Positions 49,642 to 58,751 are shown, numbered from the stretch's first letter. The stretch is 64,000 bases of DNA from Loktanella sp. S4079 (GCF_000967725.1 NZ_JXYE01000006.1:124001-188000); one strand, 5' to 3'. Notes: generated by a model not told the origin, from the letters alone. Made by a program: numbers and translations.

Positions 49642-50673
49642 ATGGCGAATAGGCCAACGATCAAAGACATCGCCCGTGAGGCCGGTGTCGGACCTGCAAC
49701 CGTGGACCGTGTTCTGAATGGACGGGGCAAGGTGCGCGAAGACACAATGCGCAAGGTGGCGATGGCCGCGCACAAAGTAGGCTATCATGCATCTGCGCTG
49801 TTCGATCAGCGATTGGATACATCGGTGCCCGAAATGACCTTTGGCGTGGTTTTGCACAAAGGGCGGCAAGAGTTCTACAAGACCTTTGCTTCTGAGATGG
49901 AAAGGGCGGTGAAGGAGAGAACCGATATTCGCGGGCGCGCGCTCATCCGGTTTTCATCGGCGCAAACGCCAGAGGCGTTTCTTGACGAAATTCATGTGAT
50001 TTCTCCCAAGATTGATGCGCTGGCCAGTTCTGCGGTGAACCACCAAAGCGTTACGCAAGAGGTGCAGAGGCTTAAGGATCGAGGGATTCCGACCTTTGCA
50101 CTGTTGAACGATTTTGCGCAGGGCGTGCGGGAAAACTATTTTGGTCTAAACAACATGCAGGTTGGCCGTGTGGCAGGATGGATGGTTGCGACTGCTGCGC
50201 GCTCTGGCGGTAAACTGGGTGTCTTTGTGGGTGGCAATCGCTGGCACGGGCATGAGCTGCGGGAAACCGGGTTTCGGAGCTATGTGCGGGATAGTTCCCC
50301 GCGATTTACGGTGCTTGATTCCATCGTGAACCTTGAAACGCGGCAGCTTACCTATGAAGCGACGCTTGAGTTGTTGGCGCGCCATCCCGACCTGCGCGGC
50401 CTTTATATTGCCGGTGGCGGAATGGAGGGCGCGATCGCTGCATTGCGCGAATCTGTCCAACCGCATGAAGTTGCAATGGTGGTAAATGAATTGACCGAAG
50501 ATAGCCGTGCCGCGCTCGCCGATGGCTATGTGACGATGGTGATTTCAACGCCGCTGCGCCAACTTTGCATTGATTTGGTCGATATGATGGTAAAATCGGT
50601 GAAGAATGGCAGTTCTACCGTGCCTGGGCAGTCGTTTTTGCAGCCAGAGATCTATCTGCCAGAATCTGTATAA
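49642..50673 (+). CDS. LacI family transcriptional regulator (second), likely inositol-operon regulator
   Basis: A 343-residue LacI protein. HTH 'TIKDIAREAGVGPATVDRVLNGRGKV', followed by a sensor domain: 'TFGVVLHKGRQEFYKTFASEMERAVKE', 'ENYFGLNNMQVGRVAGWMVATAARSGGKLGVFVGGNRWHGHELRETGFRSYV' (by parts), 'LRGLYIAGGGMEGAIAALRE' and 'VVNELTEDSRAAL'. GAGG precedes the ATG at 49642. Repeated T(C/T)ACATCA half-sites lie upstream of it and just downstream, before the inositol binding-protein gene. It is therefore the best candidate for repressor of the 51033-62527 operon, with myo-inositol or an inosose as the likely effector. Confidence 0.88.
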   Translation: MANRPTIKDIAREAGVGPATVDRVLNGRGKVREDTMRKVAMAAHKVGYHASALFDQRLDTSVPEMTFGVVLHKGRQEFYKTFASEMERAVKERTDIRGRALIRFSSAQTPEAFLDEIHVISPKIDALASSAVNHQSVTQEVQRLKDRGIPTFALLNDFAQGVRENYFGLNNMQVGRVAGWMVATAARSGGKLGVFVGGNRWHGHELRETGFRSYVRDSSPRFTVLDSIVNLETRQLTYEATLELLARHPDLRGLYIAGGGMEGAIAALRESVQPHEVAMVVNELTEDSRAALADGYVTMVISTPLRQLCIDLVDMMVKSVKNGSSTVPGQSFLQPEIYLPESV

Positions 50674-50724
50674 TGATGTAAATACATCAAAATGACCCGG
50701 ATAATTACATCAAGAATGATGTGA
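50674..50724. promoter_or_regulatory. Inverted LacI half-sites in the inositol operon promoter
   Basis: TGATGTAAATACATCA (50674-50689) is a perfect 7-bp inverted repeat with a 2-bp centre. TTACATCA-agaa-TGATGTGA (50705-50724) is a second inverted pair. Both use the half-site found before the LacI gene. A -35-like TTGACC lies at 50741-50746, and the leader to the ATG at 51033 is about 285 bases. I see nothing else clear in 50747-51020 apart from the ribosome site. Confidence 0.6.
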
Positions 50725-51032
50725 TATGATGCGCTATCCGTTGACCTAGTGTCATAAGTTGGGCCAGTTACATCCCAGCCAAAGCGTGGAGACATGCCGC
50801 GGCAGGGAGGATCACACTATCCGAACATATCGCTGCACGGCGGACCTAAAAGCCCGTCAGTGCATGTGTACCCCTCGGCCTTATGGGCGAGGGTACGGGA
50901 CACGATTGCCCTCCCTACCAGAATTCCGCTGCACGTCGAGGAGGGCGCGTAGCGGTTGCGGCCCATAAATTGGCCGTTCCGGTATCACAACGAATGACCG
51001 ACGGGCCGGACGTCGGAATGGGAGGAAACACA

Positions 51033-51971
51033 ATGAAAAAGACCATTCTTGCGGCCAGTGTCGCAACCATGCTCACTTCGACCGTATCCGCTGAAACCAT
51101 CGGCGTTTCTATGGCCCTGTTCGACGACAATTTTCTGACCGTACTGCGCAACGGCATGATCGACATGGCAGACGAGATGGACGGCGTTGATATTCAAGTC
51201 GAAGACGCACAAAACGACGTTGCCAAGCAGCTTGATCAAATCAACAACTTTGTCGCTTCAGGTGTTGATGCGATCATTGTGAACCCTGTCGATACCTCGG
51301 CGACGTTGGCGATGACAGCTGCCGCAGAGGCAGCGGGCGTGCCGCTTGTTTATGTGAATCGTCAACCAATCAACGTCGATAGCCTGCCCAACAACCAAGC
51401 GTTTGTAGCCTCCAACGAAATTGAATCCGGGACGCTGGAAACATTCGAAATCTGCAAGAATCTGCGGGCGGCTGGCAAAGGCGGCGGAGCGCGGGCCTAT
51501 GTCATGATGGGCGAGCTATCAAACCAAGCGGCCGTTCAACGCACCAAAGACATCGAAGATGTGCTGGCAATGGACATGTGCAACTTTATTGAGGTCGTCG
51601 ACCAGCAGACAGCCAACTGGTCACGCGACGAAGCCCAAGATCTGATGACAAACTGGTTGTCGTCGGGTGAACCGTTTGATGCGGTTATCGCCAATAACGA
51701 CGAAATGGCGATTGGTGCAATTCAGGCGATGAAAGCAGCAGGCATCGACATGGGCGCGGTCCAAGTCGGCGGCGTTGATGCAACGGCAGATGCTCTGGCT
51801 GCGATGGCTGCGGGTGATTTGGACGTCACTGTTTTCCAGAATGCTGCGGGTCAAGGTTCGGGCGCGCTTGATGCGGCGCTGAAATTGGCAGCGGGCGAAG
51901 AGGTCGACCAAAAGGTTTACGTCCCCTTTGAGCTCGTGATCCCGGCCAATCTTGGCAACTACGCAAACTAA
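51033..51971 (+). CDS. Inositol-type ABC transporter periplasmic binding protein
   Basis: A 312-residue binding protein. Signal peptide MKKTILAASVATMLTSTVSA, then 'TIGVSMALFDDNFLTVLRNGMIDMADEMDGVDIQVEDAQNDVAKQLDQINNFVASGVDAIIVNPVDTSA' in consecutive parts, the RbsB-like N-lobe, and 'DAVIANNDEMAIGAIQAMKAAGIDMGAVQVGGVDATADALAAMAAGDLDVTVFQNAAGQG' in the C-lobe. GGGAGGAAACACA precedes the ATG at 51033. Its position at the head of an operon containing iolG, iolC, iolD, iolE and iolB makes myo-inositol the likely ligand (IbpA-like). A hairpin follows before the permease. Confidence 0.9.
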   Translation: MKKTILAASVATMLTSTVSAETIGVSMALFDDNFLTVLRNGMIDMADEMDGVDIQVEDAQNDVAKQLDQINNFVASGVDAIIVNPVDTSATLAMTAAAEAAGVPLVYVNRQPINVDSLPNNQAFVASNEIESGTLETFEICKNLRAAGKGGGARAYVMMGELSNQAAVQRTKDIEDVLAMDMCNFIEVVDQQTANWSRDEAQDLMTNWLSSGEPFDAVIANNDEMAIGAIQAMKAAGIDMGAVQVGGVDATADALAAMAAGDLDVTVFQNAAGQGSGALDAALKLAAGEEVDQKVYVPFELVIPANLGNYAN

Positions 51972-51999
51972 CGCTCGCCAAGACGAGCGAAACCAAAAA

Positions 52000-52026
52000 G
52001 TGAAGCGGTGCGTGCTGCCGCTTCAC
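52000..52026 (+). terminator. Hairpin between binding-protein and permease genes
   Basis: GTGAAGCGG (52000-52008) and CCGCTTCAC (52018-52026) form a perfect 9-bp stem with a 9-base loop. A smaller hairpin CGCTCG-ccaaga-CGAGCG sits just upstream, right after the stop codon. No U tract is present. Likely a partial attenuator or RNA-stability element that raises binding-protein output over the permease and ATPase. Confidence 0.5.
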
Positions 52027-52068
52027 ATGTCACGCCGAATAGAGCGTGCAGAATTCTGGGAGCAATAA

Positions 52069-53139
52069 ATGTCGAAATCATCACACGGCATCGGAGGACT
52101 AACCTTCGACGACAAAAAGAAAGCGCGCGCGCCAGAGTGGAACGTGTTTTTCGCGCTCGTTTTGATCGTCGCCATCTTTGAGGGATTAGGGGCCATCTTG
52201 ATGGGTCAAAGCTTGCTCTTTGATACCGCCGACCGCTTTGACAGCATCTTTAACGAAGCCCGCCTAAAGATCATTATCCTTCAAGTGTCGATCATCGGTA
52301 TTATTGCTCTGGGTGCGACCCAAGTCATCATCCTTGGGGGTATCGATCTGTCGCCGGGGTCGATTGTGGGCGCAACGGCGATGATTGCGATGTCGTTTGC
52401 GCAGGTTGCTGAAATCAACGGTATGGCAAACCCCAAACTGATGTTCGCAGGGGTTTCTGATTTACCTGTGATTGTTCCAATCTTTATTGGCATTCTGTGT
52501 GGTGTGGTTGCAGGTGCGATCAATGGTGCATTGATTGCTTACACGAAAATCCCCCCATTTATTGCAACCCTTGGCATGATGGTATTCGCACGTGGTGTGG
52601 CCAAATGGTGGTCCAAAGGGCAGCCGATTTCTTTTCCGACCGACAGCTACGCGGCGCTTGGCAAGGGGATGACACCTGTCTTTATCTTTATCGCTTTGGC
52701 GATCTTGTTCCACCTGATCCTGAAGTACACAGTTTACGGCAAACATACTTACGCCATTGGATCGAATGAACAGGCCAGCCGGATGTCTGGCATCAAGGTC
52801 GAGCGTCACAAGGTGCTTGTTTACACAATCGCCGGTGTTCTGGCCGCATTAGCCGCCATCGTGCTGTCTTCCAAAAACCTGACTGCCCAAGCTGGTATGG
52901 GGATCATGTACGAACTGGACGCGATTGCCATGACAGTCATTGGCGGCGTGTCGTTGGCCGGGGGTCGCGGTTCGATCTTGGGCACGGTTCTGGGTGCGTT
53001 GATCTTTGGTGTCATCATCTCTGGTTTCACCTTTTTGCGCCTCGACGCTTACTACCAAGAAATGGTCAAGGGCGTGATCATCGTCGGTGCCGTTGTTCTC
53101 GATCAGTATCGTCAAAAACGTAACGCAGCACGGATGTAA
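52069..53139 (+). CDS. Inositol-type ABC transporter permease
   Basis: A 356-residue inner-membrane permease of the RbsC/MglC/IatP class. The family blocks are 'VIILGGIDLSPGSIVGATAMIAMSFAQ', 'CGVVAGAINGALIAYTKIPPFIATLGMMVFARGVA', 'YTVYGKHTYAIGSNEQASRMSGIKVERHKVLVYTIAGVLAALAAIVLSSKN' (by parts) and 'DAIAMTVIGGVSLAGGRGSILGTVLGALIFGVI'. A long cytosolic N-terminal region (KSSHGIGGLTFDDKKKARAPEWN) precedes the first helix. It is 11 bp upstream of the ATPase gene. Confidence 0.9.
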   Translation: MSKSSHGIGGLTFDDKKKARAPEWNVFFALVLIVAIFEGLGAILMGQSLLFDTADRFDSIFNEARLKIIILQVSIIGIIALGATQVIILGGIDLSPGSIVGATAMIAMSFAQVAEINGMANPKLMFAGVSDLPVIVPIFIGILCGVVAGAINGALIAYTKIPPFIATLGMMVFARGVAKWWSKGQPISFPTDSYAALGKGMTPVFIFIALAILFHLILKYTVYGKHTYAIGSNEQASRMSGIKVERHKVLVYTIAGVLAALAAIVLSSKNLTAQAGMGIMYELDAIAMTVIGGVSLAGGRGSILGTVLGALIFGVIISGFTFLRLDAYYQEMVKGVIIVGAVVLDQYRQKRNAARM

Positions 53140-53150
53140 GGAGCAGACAA

Positions 53151-53936
53151 ATGTTGGACTACAGCAATTCCGAAATCGTGCTAGAGACGCGCGACCTGAC
53201 GAAACACTACGGCGGCGTTCACGCGCTAGAAGGTGCGAATTTCAAGATCCACAAGGGCGAACATGTGGCGATCATGGGCGACAACGGGGCGGGCAAATCC
53301 ACCTTTGTGCGCCAAATCACAGCCGTTGAGCAGCGCACACGCGGGGACATCATCCTAAACGGCGAGCCGACCCATTTTGATGGCCCAATCAAAGCGCGCG
53401 AGGCAGGCATCGAAACCGTGTTTCAAAACCTCGCGCTTGCGGATGATCTAGACGTGCCGTCCAATCTGTTTTTGGGCCGAGAAAAGGTGAAATTCAAACT
53501 GGGCCCATTTTCCATACTGGATAACAAAGCCATGCGCGAAGCAACCATGGCTGGTCTGGTCAAGACTGGTGTGAAAATTCCCAACATTCTGAACTCAATT
53601 CAGAACATGTCAGGGGGTCAGCGTCAGTGTGTGGCAATTGCACGGACTGCGGCCTTTCATTCCAAGCTGACGATAATGGACGAACCGACCGCGGCCCTTG
53701 GTGTGCAAGAGACAGCGCAGGTGGAAAACATTATTCGTACGCTCAAAGAACAAGATGAACCGTTGATCCTGATCAGCCACAATATGCGGCAAGTCTTTGA
53801 TTTGATGGACCGTATCGTTGTGTTCCGGCGTGGTCGTATCTGCGCGAACCTGCGCGTGGATGAGACAGATCCACAGGATGTCGTCGCATATATCACGGGC
53901 GCCAAAACCGGCGCGGAATTCCCCGAAGCCCAATAA
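53151..53936 (+). CDS. Inositol-type ABC transporter ATP-binding protein, single-domain
   Basis: A 261-residue ATPase with one nucleotide-binding domain: Walker A 'GDNGAGKSTFVRQ', Q-loop 'IETVFQNLALADDLDVPSNLFLGREK', signature MSGGQRQCVAIARTA (Met replaces Leu, as in some FrcA-type proteins), Walker B 'LTIMDEPTAALG' and 'LISHNMRQVFDLMDRIVVFRRGR'. It must work as a homodimer, like FrcA of the fructose importer, unlike the tandem RbsA-type ATPase of the 26766 locus. GGAGC precedes the ATG. Confidence 0.9.
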   Translation: MLDYSNSEIVLETRDLTKHYGGVHALEGANFKIHKGEHVAIMGDNGAGKSTFVRQITAVEQRTRGDIILNGEPTHFDGPIKAREAGIETVFQNLALADDLDVPSNLFLGREKVKFKLGPFSILDNKAMREATMAGLVKTGVKIPNILNSIQNMSGGQRQCVAIARTAAFHSKLTIMDEPTAALGVQETAQVENIIRTLKEQDEPLILISHNMRQVFDLMDRIVVFRRGRICANLRVDETDPQDVVAYITGAKTGAEFPEAQ

Positions 53937-53943
53937 CCGTTTT

Positions 53944-53970
53944 CCTTGTCCGCTGTGATTGTGGGCAAGG
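53944..53970 (+). terminator. Hairpin and C9 tract before the TIM-barrel gene
   Basis: CCTTGTCC (53944-53951) pairs with GGGCAAGG (53963-53970), 8 bp including one G-U pair. It follows the ATPase stop by 7 bp. A run of nine C lies at 53975-53983, and no obvious ribosome site precedes the ATG at 54007. Confidence 0.4.
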
Positions 53971-54006
53971 GTTACCCCCCCCCTTTAATAGCGAAAACCT
54001 GTCCCG

Positions 54007-54903
54007 ATGAAACACACACTTGATCCGCATATGATCCGGCATTTGTCCTTGGAAGATACCGTCGCCAAGGTTGCCGCGCTTGGCTATGACTATGTTGAAA
54101 TGTCACCGCGCCCGGATTTCTTTTCGTGGTGGACCCGCCCAAAGCTCTATCCTGAACGTATCCAGTCTTTCAAAAAAGCGTTGAAAGACAACAATGTCGG
54201 CCTTGCCACAATTCAGCCGATGTATCGCTGGGCGTCCCCCTATCAAGACGAATGGGACATGGCGATCGACAACTGGAAGCGCGCGATAGAGTTCGCCGTT
54301 GAACTGGAATGTCCGATGTTTGTGTCCGAGTTTGGCCGAGGCGGTTCCCCGAACCGTTCGTTGAACGACAACAGCGGCATTCACCGCCCAGAAGTCTGCG
54401 AAGGTCAGTTTTTCAAGGCGATGGATATCCTTGTGCCGATCCTCGAGCGCGAAGGCATCAAACTATCCCTAGAGGCACACCCCGAGGATTGGGTCGAAGA
54501 AATTCACCCAGCGATTGATATTATCAAGACCATCAACTCGCCCATGGTCCGTGCGTCATTCATTGCGCCGCATACTTTCTTTTACGGTCCCGACATGGAG
54601 GCGAACCTGCGTGCGACTGCTGGATTGCTCGAACATGTTCGGTTGGCCGATACCTATGATCACAACAAGTCCTCAGAGCTGCGCTACATCGTCAATCCGC
54701 CAGAAAGCAAAGTGCGCGTCCATCAGCACCTCGACTATGGGCAGGGCGAGATCGATTGGGATCTGTTCTTTTCCACCCTTGCTGACATGAAATTCGACGG
54801 CGTTTTGTCGAACTGCGTCTTTGCATGGGAAGACCGCGCCGAAGACAGCGCCCGCTTCATGCTGGCGGAAACAAAACGCTACCTCGACAAGCACTTCAAA
54901 TAA
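54007..54903 (+). CDS. Sugar phosphate isomerase/epimerase family protein in inositol operon
   Basis: A 298-residue xylose-isomerase-like TIM barrel. Metal-site candidates are in '[13 protein letters not shown]' (Glu), '[13 protein letters not shown]', '[13 protein letters not shown]' (His) and near '[13 protein letters not shown]'. The start [35 protein letters not shown] is typical. Its operon position, next to iolG, suggests action on an inosose or related keto-inositol, such as an epimerase that extends the range of usable inositol isomers. No Shine-Dalgarno sequence is visible before the ATG. It is a different protein from IolE and the IolI-like protein. Confidence 0.8.
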   Translation: MKHTLDPHMIRHLSLEDTVAKVAALGYDYVEMSPRPDFFSWWTRPKLYPERIQSFKKALKDNNVGLATIQPMYRWASPYQDEWDMAIDNWKRAIEFAVELECPMFVSEFGRGGSPNRSLNDNSGIHRPEVCEGQFFKAMDILVPILEREGIKLSLEAHPEDWVEEIHPAIDIIKTINSPMVRASFIAPHTFFYGPDMEANLRATAGLLEHVRLADTYDHNKSSELRYIVNPPESKVRVHQHLDYGQGEIDWDLFFSTLADMKFDGVLSNCVFAWEDRAEDSARFMLAETKRYLDKHFK

Positions 54904-54913
54904 GGAAACCACC

Positions 54914-55924
54914 ATGATCTTGAAAATCGGCGTTATCGGCACCGGCATGATCGGCCGCGATCATACCCGTCGTATCCAGCAGGTTTTGGCTGGCGCAAAG
55001 GTTGTCGCGCTGGCAGACTATTCTGTGGATGCCGCAAAGGCGGTGCAGGCAGATCTGGCCCCCGACGCGACCGTTTATGAAACGGGACAAGAGCTGATCG
55101 CAGCAAACACCGTTGATGCGGTATTGGTCTGTTCAACGGGCGCGACGCACGAAGACTATGTGCTGGCCGCGATCGAGGCGGGCAAGCCTGTGTTCTGTGA
55201 AAAGCCGCTCGCGACCACCGCAGAGGGTGCGAAACGCATCGTAGACGCAGAGATCGCCGCCGGAAAACGGCTTGTCCAGGTTGGCTTTATGCGCCGCTAC
55301 GATACGGGGTATGTTGCGCTCAAGGATGCTGTCGAAAATCACACCGGCGCGCCGATTATGGTGCACGCGGCCCATCGCAATCCAACCGTACCAGAGCAAT
55401 ATGTGACGCCGATGGCGATCCACGATACCTTTGTCCACGAGATCGACGTTTTCCGTTGGTTGTTGGATGATGATTACGTGTCAGCCCGCGTGACGTTTCC
55501 ACGCACTTGCGCAGCGAGCCACGCAAAGCTGCGTGACCCACAAATCGTCACTCTGACCACTGCCAAAGGTGTTGTGATCAACACCGAAATCTATGTGAAC
55601 TGCAAATACGGTTATGACATCCAATGTCAGATCGTCGGTGAAGATGGTGTTGCCTATCTGCCTGAACCGCAAGCGATCACCATGCGCCTCAACGCAAAGC
55701 GCCAAAACGAAATTCTGACGGATTGGAAAGACCGCTTTGTCGCCTCTTATGATGTTGAATTGCAAGATTTCATCAACGCGGCTGCCGAAGGTACAGCGTC
55801 AGGCCCGTCGTCTTGGGATGGGTACATGGCCGCGGTGACCTGCGATGCCTGCGTTGCGGCGCAAGAATCTGATGGAAGCGCTGTCACCATCACCAACCCA
55901 GAGCGTCCGGCTCTTTATAGCTGA
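54914..55924 (+). CDS. iolG: myo-Inositol 2-dehydrogenase
   Basis: A 336-residue Gfo/Idh/MocA enzyme that oxidises myo-inositol to scyllo-inosose with NAD. Rossmann start '[18 protein letters not shown]' with the GxGxxG loop; '[40 protein letters not shown]' with catalytic Lys in EKP; '[17 protein letters not shown]', and '[16 protein letters not shown]' with the H-E-I-D residues of the active site typical of IolG. AAGGAAACC precedes the ATG at 54914; an upstream frame to 54821 lies in the previous gene. The surrounding iol genes confirm the call. Confidence 0.92.
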   Translation: MILKIGVIGTGMIGRDHTRRIQQVLAGAKVVALADYSVDAAKAVQADLAPDATVYETGQELIAANTVDAVLVCSTGATHEDYVLAAIEAGKPVFCEKPLATTAEGAKRIVDAEIAAGKRLVQVGFMRRYDTGYVALKDAVENHTGAPIMVHAAHRNPTVPEQYVTPMAIHDTFVHEIDVFRWLLDDDYVSARVTFPRTCAASHAKLRDPQIVTLTTAKGVVINTEIYVNCKYGYDIQCQIVGEDGVAYLPEPQAITMRLNAKRQNEILTDWKDRFVASYDVELQDFINAAAEGTASGPSSWDGYMAAVTCDACVAAQESDGSAVTITNPERPALYS

Positions 55925-55932
55925 GGTTAATC

Positions 55933-56718
55933 ATGCGTTTTGCAATGAATCATATCGCAGCACCCAAGCTGCCCCTCGACGAATTTTTCGCGATGTCCAT
56001 GCGTCTCGGCATTAGTGAGGTCGAAATTCGCAATGACATTCCCGATGTTGTCAGCGCCATACCCGCCCATGACGTCAAGGCGCTGGCAGTACAGCATGGT
56101 GTCACGATCCTGTCGATCAACGCGCTTTATCCATTCAATAGCTGGTCTGATGATCTGGCCGACCGGGCGACCGCGATGGCCGATTACGCGGCGCACTGTG
56201 GGGCAGGGGCGCTGGTCATGTGTCCATTGAACGATGGCAATCCCGTCGCGTTTGATGATCTTGTTGATGCGCTTGGTATGATGAAGCCGATCCTTGATAC
56301 GCGCGGCCTGCACGGTTTGGTCGAGCCGCTAGGCTTTCCGATTTCATCAATGCGCACAAAGGCGACAGCCGTAGAAGCAATCAAAGCTGCGGGCGGGCAG
56401 GGCACTTACAAATTGATGCATGACACGTTTCACCATCACCTTGCGGGCGAGACAGAATTCTACCCAGAATTGACGGGCCTTGTGCATATCTCTGGCGTGA
56501 CGCATCCCACCATTGCGGTTGACGAAATGCTTGATGAACACCGTGTCCTTGTTGATGCCGCAGACCGTCTGCACAATATTCCGCAAATCAAAGAATTGCT
56601 TGATTTGGGCTATGATGGTCCATTCAGTTTTGAACCGTTTGCTGCGGAAATACACGGACTTCGCGATCCCGAAGCCGCTTTGGCGCAGTCAATCTCATAT
56701 GTGAAATCTGCGCTTTGA
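55933..56718 (+). CDS. iolI: IolI-like inosose isomerase, TIM barrel
   Basis: A 261-residue TIM barrel resembling IolI (2-keto-myo-inositol isomerase): 'NHIAAPKLPLDEFFAMSMRLGISEVEIRNDIPDV', 'LHGLVEPLGFPISSMRTK' (Glu ligand), 'YKLMHDTFHHHLAGETEFYPELTGLVHISGVTHP' (Asp, His ligands by parts) and 'YDGPFSFEPFAAEI' (Glu ligand). IolI interconverts inosose isomers, allowing D-chiro-inositol use. GAGG precedes the ATG 8 bp after the iolG stop. A terminator-like hairpin follows. The symbol is based on family resemblance and position. Confidence 0.78.
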   Translation: MRFAMNHIAAPKLPLDEFFAMSMRLGISEVEIRNDIPDVVSAIPAHDVKALAVQHGVTILSINALYPFNSWSDDLADRATAMADYAAHCGAGALVMCPLNDGNPVAFDDLVDALGMMKPILDTRGLHGLVEPLGFPISSMRTKATAVEAIKAAGGQGTYKLMHDTFHHHLAGETEFYPELTGLVHISGVTHPTIAVDEMLDEHRVLVDAADRLHNIPQIKELLDLGYDGPFSFEPFAAEIHGLRDPEAALAQSISYVKSAL

Positions 56719-56734
56719 CCATACCTCCCCGGGG

Positions 56735-56760
56735 GCCGGGCGGGCGACCGCTCGGCTTTT
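56735..56760 (+). terminator. Intrinsic terminator-like element between iolI-like gene and iolC
   Basis: GCCGGGCGG (56735-56743) and CCGCTCGGC (56748-56756) form a 9-bp stem with one G-U pair and a GCGA tetraloop, followed by TTTT. It is 17 bp after the stop and 39 bp before the iolC ATG. It is the strongest terminator-like element in the operon, so iolC and downstream genes may be partly attenuated or have their own start point. Confidence 0.6.
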
Positions 56761-56798
56761 GGAGTTTCCAACGATCACCGAACTTACAGGCACCTTCA

Positions 56799-58739
56799 AT
56801 GACCAAAGACCTAGATGTTATCACTATCGGCCGGGCAGGCGTTGATTTGTACGGCGCGCAAATCGGCGGGCGCCTTGAGGATATGGGATCGTTCGACAAA
56901 TACATTGGCGGGTCTCCGACGAATATCGCATGTGGTGCAGCCCGCTTGGGGCTGAAGACGGGATTGATCAGCCGTGTCGGTGACGAACACATGGGGCGTT
57001 TTATTCGTGAGCAATTGGCCCGCGAAGGTGTAAACACCAAAGGCGTCGCAACCGATCCAGAGCGGCTTACCGCCTTGGTCATCCTTGGGATACGTGATCA
57101 AGAACAATTTCCGCTGATATTCTACCGCGAAAACTGTGCGGATATGGCGCTCTGCGAAGATGACATTGACGAGAGTTACATCGCAACCACCCGTGCAGTG
57201 GTGGCCACAGGCACCCACCTGAGCCATCCTCAGACAGAAGCCGCGACGATCAAAGCACTTAAACTTGCGCACAAATATGGTGCGCGCACGGCCTTGGATA
57301 TCGACTACCGACCAAATCTTTGGGGTGTGGCGGGGCACGGCGACGGCGAGAGCCGCTTTGTCGAGAGCGAAGCGGTAACAGCAAAGTTGCTGGCAACCCT
57401 CCATTATTTCGATCTAATCGTCGGCACCGAAGAAGAATTCCATATCGCGGGTGGATCAACCAACACCGTCGAAGCCCTGCGCAAAGTACGTGAACATTCG
57501 ACCGCGACACTGATCTGTAAGCGCGGCGCGTTAGGTGCTGTCGCATTCGAGGGGGCAATCCCCGATAATTTGGACGCGGGCCAAAGCGGAGAAGGGTTCC
57601 CAATCGAGGTTTTCAACGTCCTGGGGGCGGGGGATGGGTTCTTTTCAGGCCTATTGAAGGGGTGGATGGATTGTCCGGATGTCCAAGACATCGACTGGCC
57701 AACCGCCCTGCGCTACGCCAACGCCTGTGGCGCGTTTGCGGTATCGCGTCACGGCTGCACGCCCGCGTACCCGTCGCTCACCGAGCTGGAATTCTTTCTC
57801 GAGCGGGGCGTAAAACAAGCGGATTTACGTAACGACCCCGCATTAGAGCAAATTCACTGGTCGACGACTAGGCACACACGCAATGACGGAGATTGGTCCA
57901 GCCTGCGGACTTTTGCCTTTGATCACCGGATGCAGCTCGAAGAGATGGAAGGCTATAGCCTCGATAAAGGCAGCGCGTTCAAAGAACTGTGTCTAAAAGC
58001 TGCTTTGGAGGTCAAGGGCGATCAGGATGGTTACGGCATTCTGACCGATAACCGGATCGGGCGCAGTGCACTTCATGCTGCCTCTGGCACGGGCCTCTGG
58101 ATTGGTCGTCCGACTGAATTGCCCGGATCGCGTCCGATTGCGTTTGAACCAGAGCTCGGTGAAGACTTTGGTCAGTTCAAAGAATGGGCCCGCGAAAACG
58201 TGGTTAAGCTGCTAGTGTTTTGCCATCCCGATGATGATGCCGAAACACGGGCGCTCCAAGAAAAACGGGTGAAGCGATTGTTCACCGCCGCCCGGCGCAA
58301 CAACCTCGAATTCCTACTCGAGATCATACCCTCAAAGGTTGGGCCAATAGATGATACAACGACCGCGACCCTGATCCGACAGTTCTATGCTGCGGGTATT
58401 TATCCCGATTGGTGGAAACTAGAGCCCCTGAAAACGCAGGCAGCTTGGGCCAACGCCGTCAGCGCAATTGAAGAATATGATCAACACACGCGCGGTATCG
58501 TTGTGCTTGGTTTGGATGCACCAGAGGCCGCGCTCTCGGCGAGCTTTGAAATTGCGGCGCAGTTTTCTTTGGTCAAAGGATTTGCGGTTGGCCGCACGAT
58601 TTTCGGGGATGTGGCCCGTCACTGGATGAAGGGCGAAACCGACGACGCAAGGGCCGTTGCGCAAATGTCAGAACGCTTTGCACGCCTCTGTCAGATCTGG
58701 GACGCCGCAAGTGAAAATGCCCGACTCAATGCCAATTAA
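56799..58739 (+). CDS. iolC: 5-dehydro-2-deoxygluconokinase fused to DUF2090 aldolase-like domain
   Basis: A 646-residue fusion. The N-terminal PfkB sugar kinase (residues ~1-330) shows 'LDVITIGRAGVDLYGAQ', 'YIGGSPTNIACGAARLGLKTGLISRVGDEHMG' and the C-terminal kinase motif 'EVFNVLGAGDGFFSGLLKGW' with the catalytic Asp. The C-terminal half (~335-646) is DUF2090, the aldolase-like domain often fused to IolC ('AFDHRMQLEEM', 'YGILTDNRIGRSALHAASGTGLWIGRPTELPGSRPI' by parts). The protein phosphorylates 5-dehydro-2-deoxygluconate and probably also performs the IolJ-type cleavage. The ATG at 56799 is chosen by homology; the frame opens at 56715. Confidence 0.93.
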   Translation: MTKDLDVITIGRAGVDLYGAQIGGRLEDMGSFDKYIGGSPTNIACGAARLGLKTGLISRVGDEHMGRFIREQLAREGVNTKGVATDPERLTALVILGIRDQEQFPLIFYRENCADMALCEDDIDESYIATTRAVVATGTHLSHPQTEAATIKALKLAHKYGARTALDIDYRPNLWGVAGHGDGESRFVESEAVTAKLLATLHYFDLIVGTEEEFHIAGGSTNTVEALRKVREHSTATLICKRGALGAVAFEGAIPDNLDAGQSGEGFPIEVFNVLGAGDGFFSGLLKGWMDCPDVQDIDWPTALRYANACGAFAVSRHGCTPAYPSLTELEFFLERGVKQADLRNDPALEQIHWSTTRHTRNDGDWSSLRTFAFDHRMQLEEMEGYSLDKGSAFKELCLKAALEVKGDQDGYGILTDNRIGRSALHAASGTGLWIGRPTELPGSRPIAFEPELGEDFGQFKEWARENVVKLLVFCHPDDDAETRALQEKRVKRLFTAARRNNLEFLLEIIPSKVGPIDDTTTATLIRQFYAAGIYPDWWKLEPLKTQAAWANAVSAIEEYDQHTRGIVVLGLDAPEAALSASFEIAAQFSLVKGFAVGRTIFGDVARHWMKGETDDARAVAQMSERFARLCQIWDAASENARLNAN

Positions 58740-58751
58740 GGATCGTAACCC

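Noticed and set aside
53975..53983. C9 run as a phase-variation switch
   Set aside because: It is intergenic, only nine bases long, and not inside a promoter that I can define; it is noted only as a possible assembly or expression issue.
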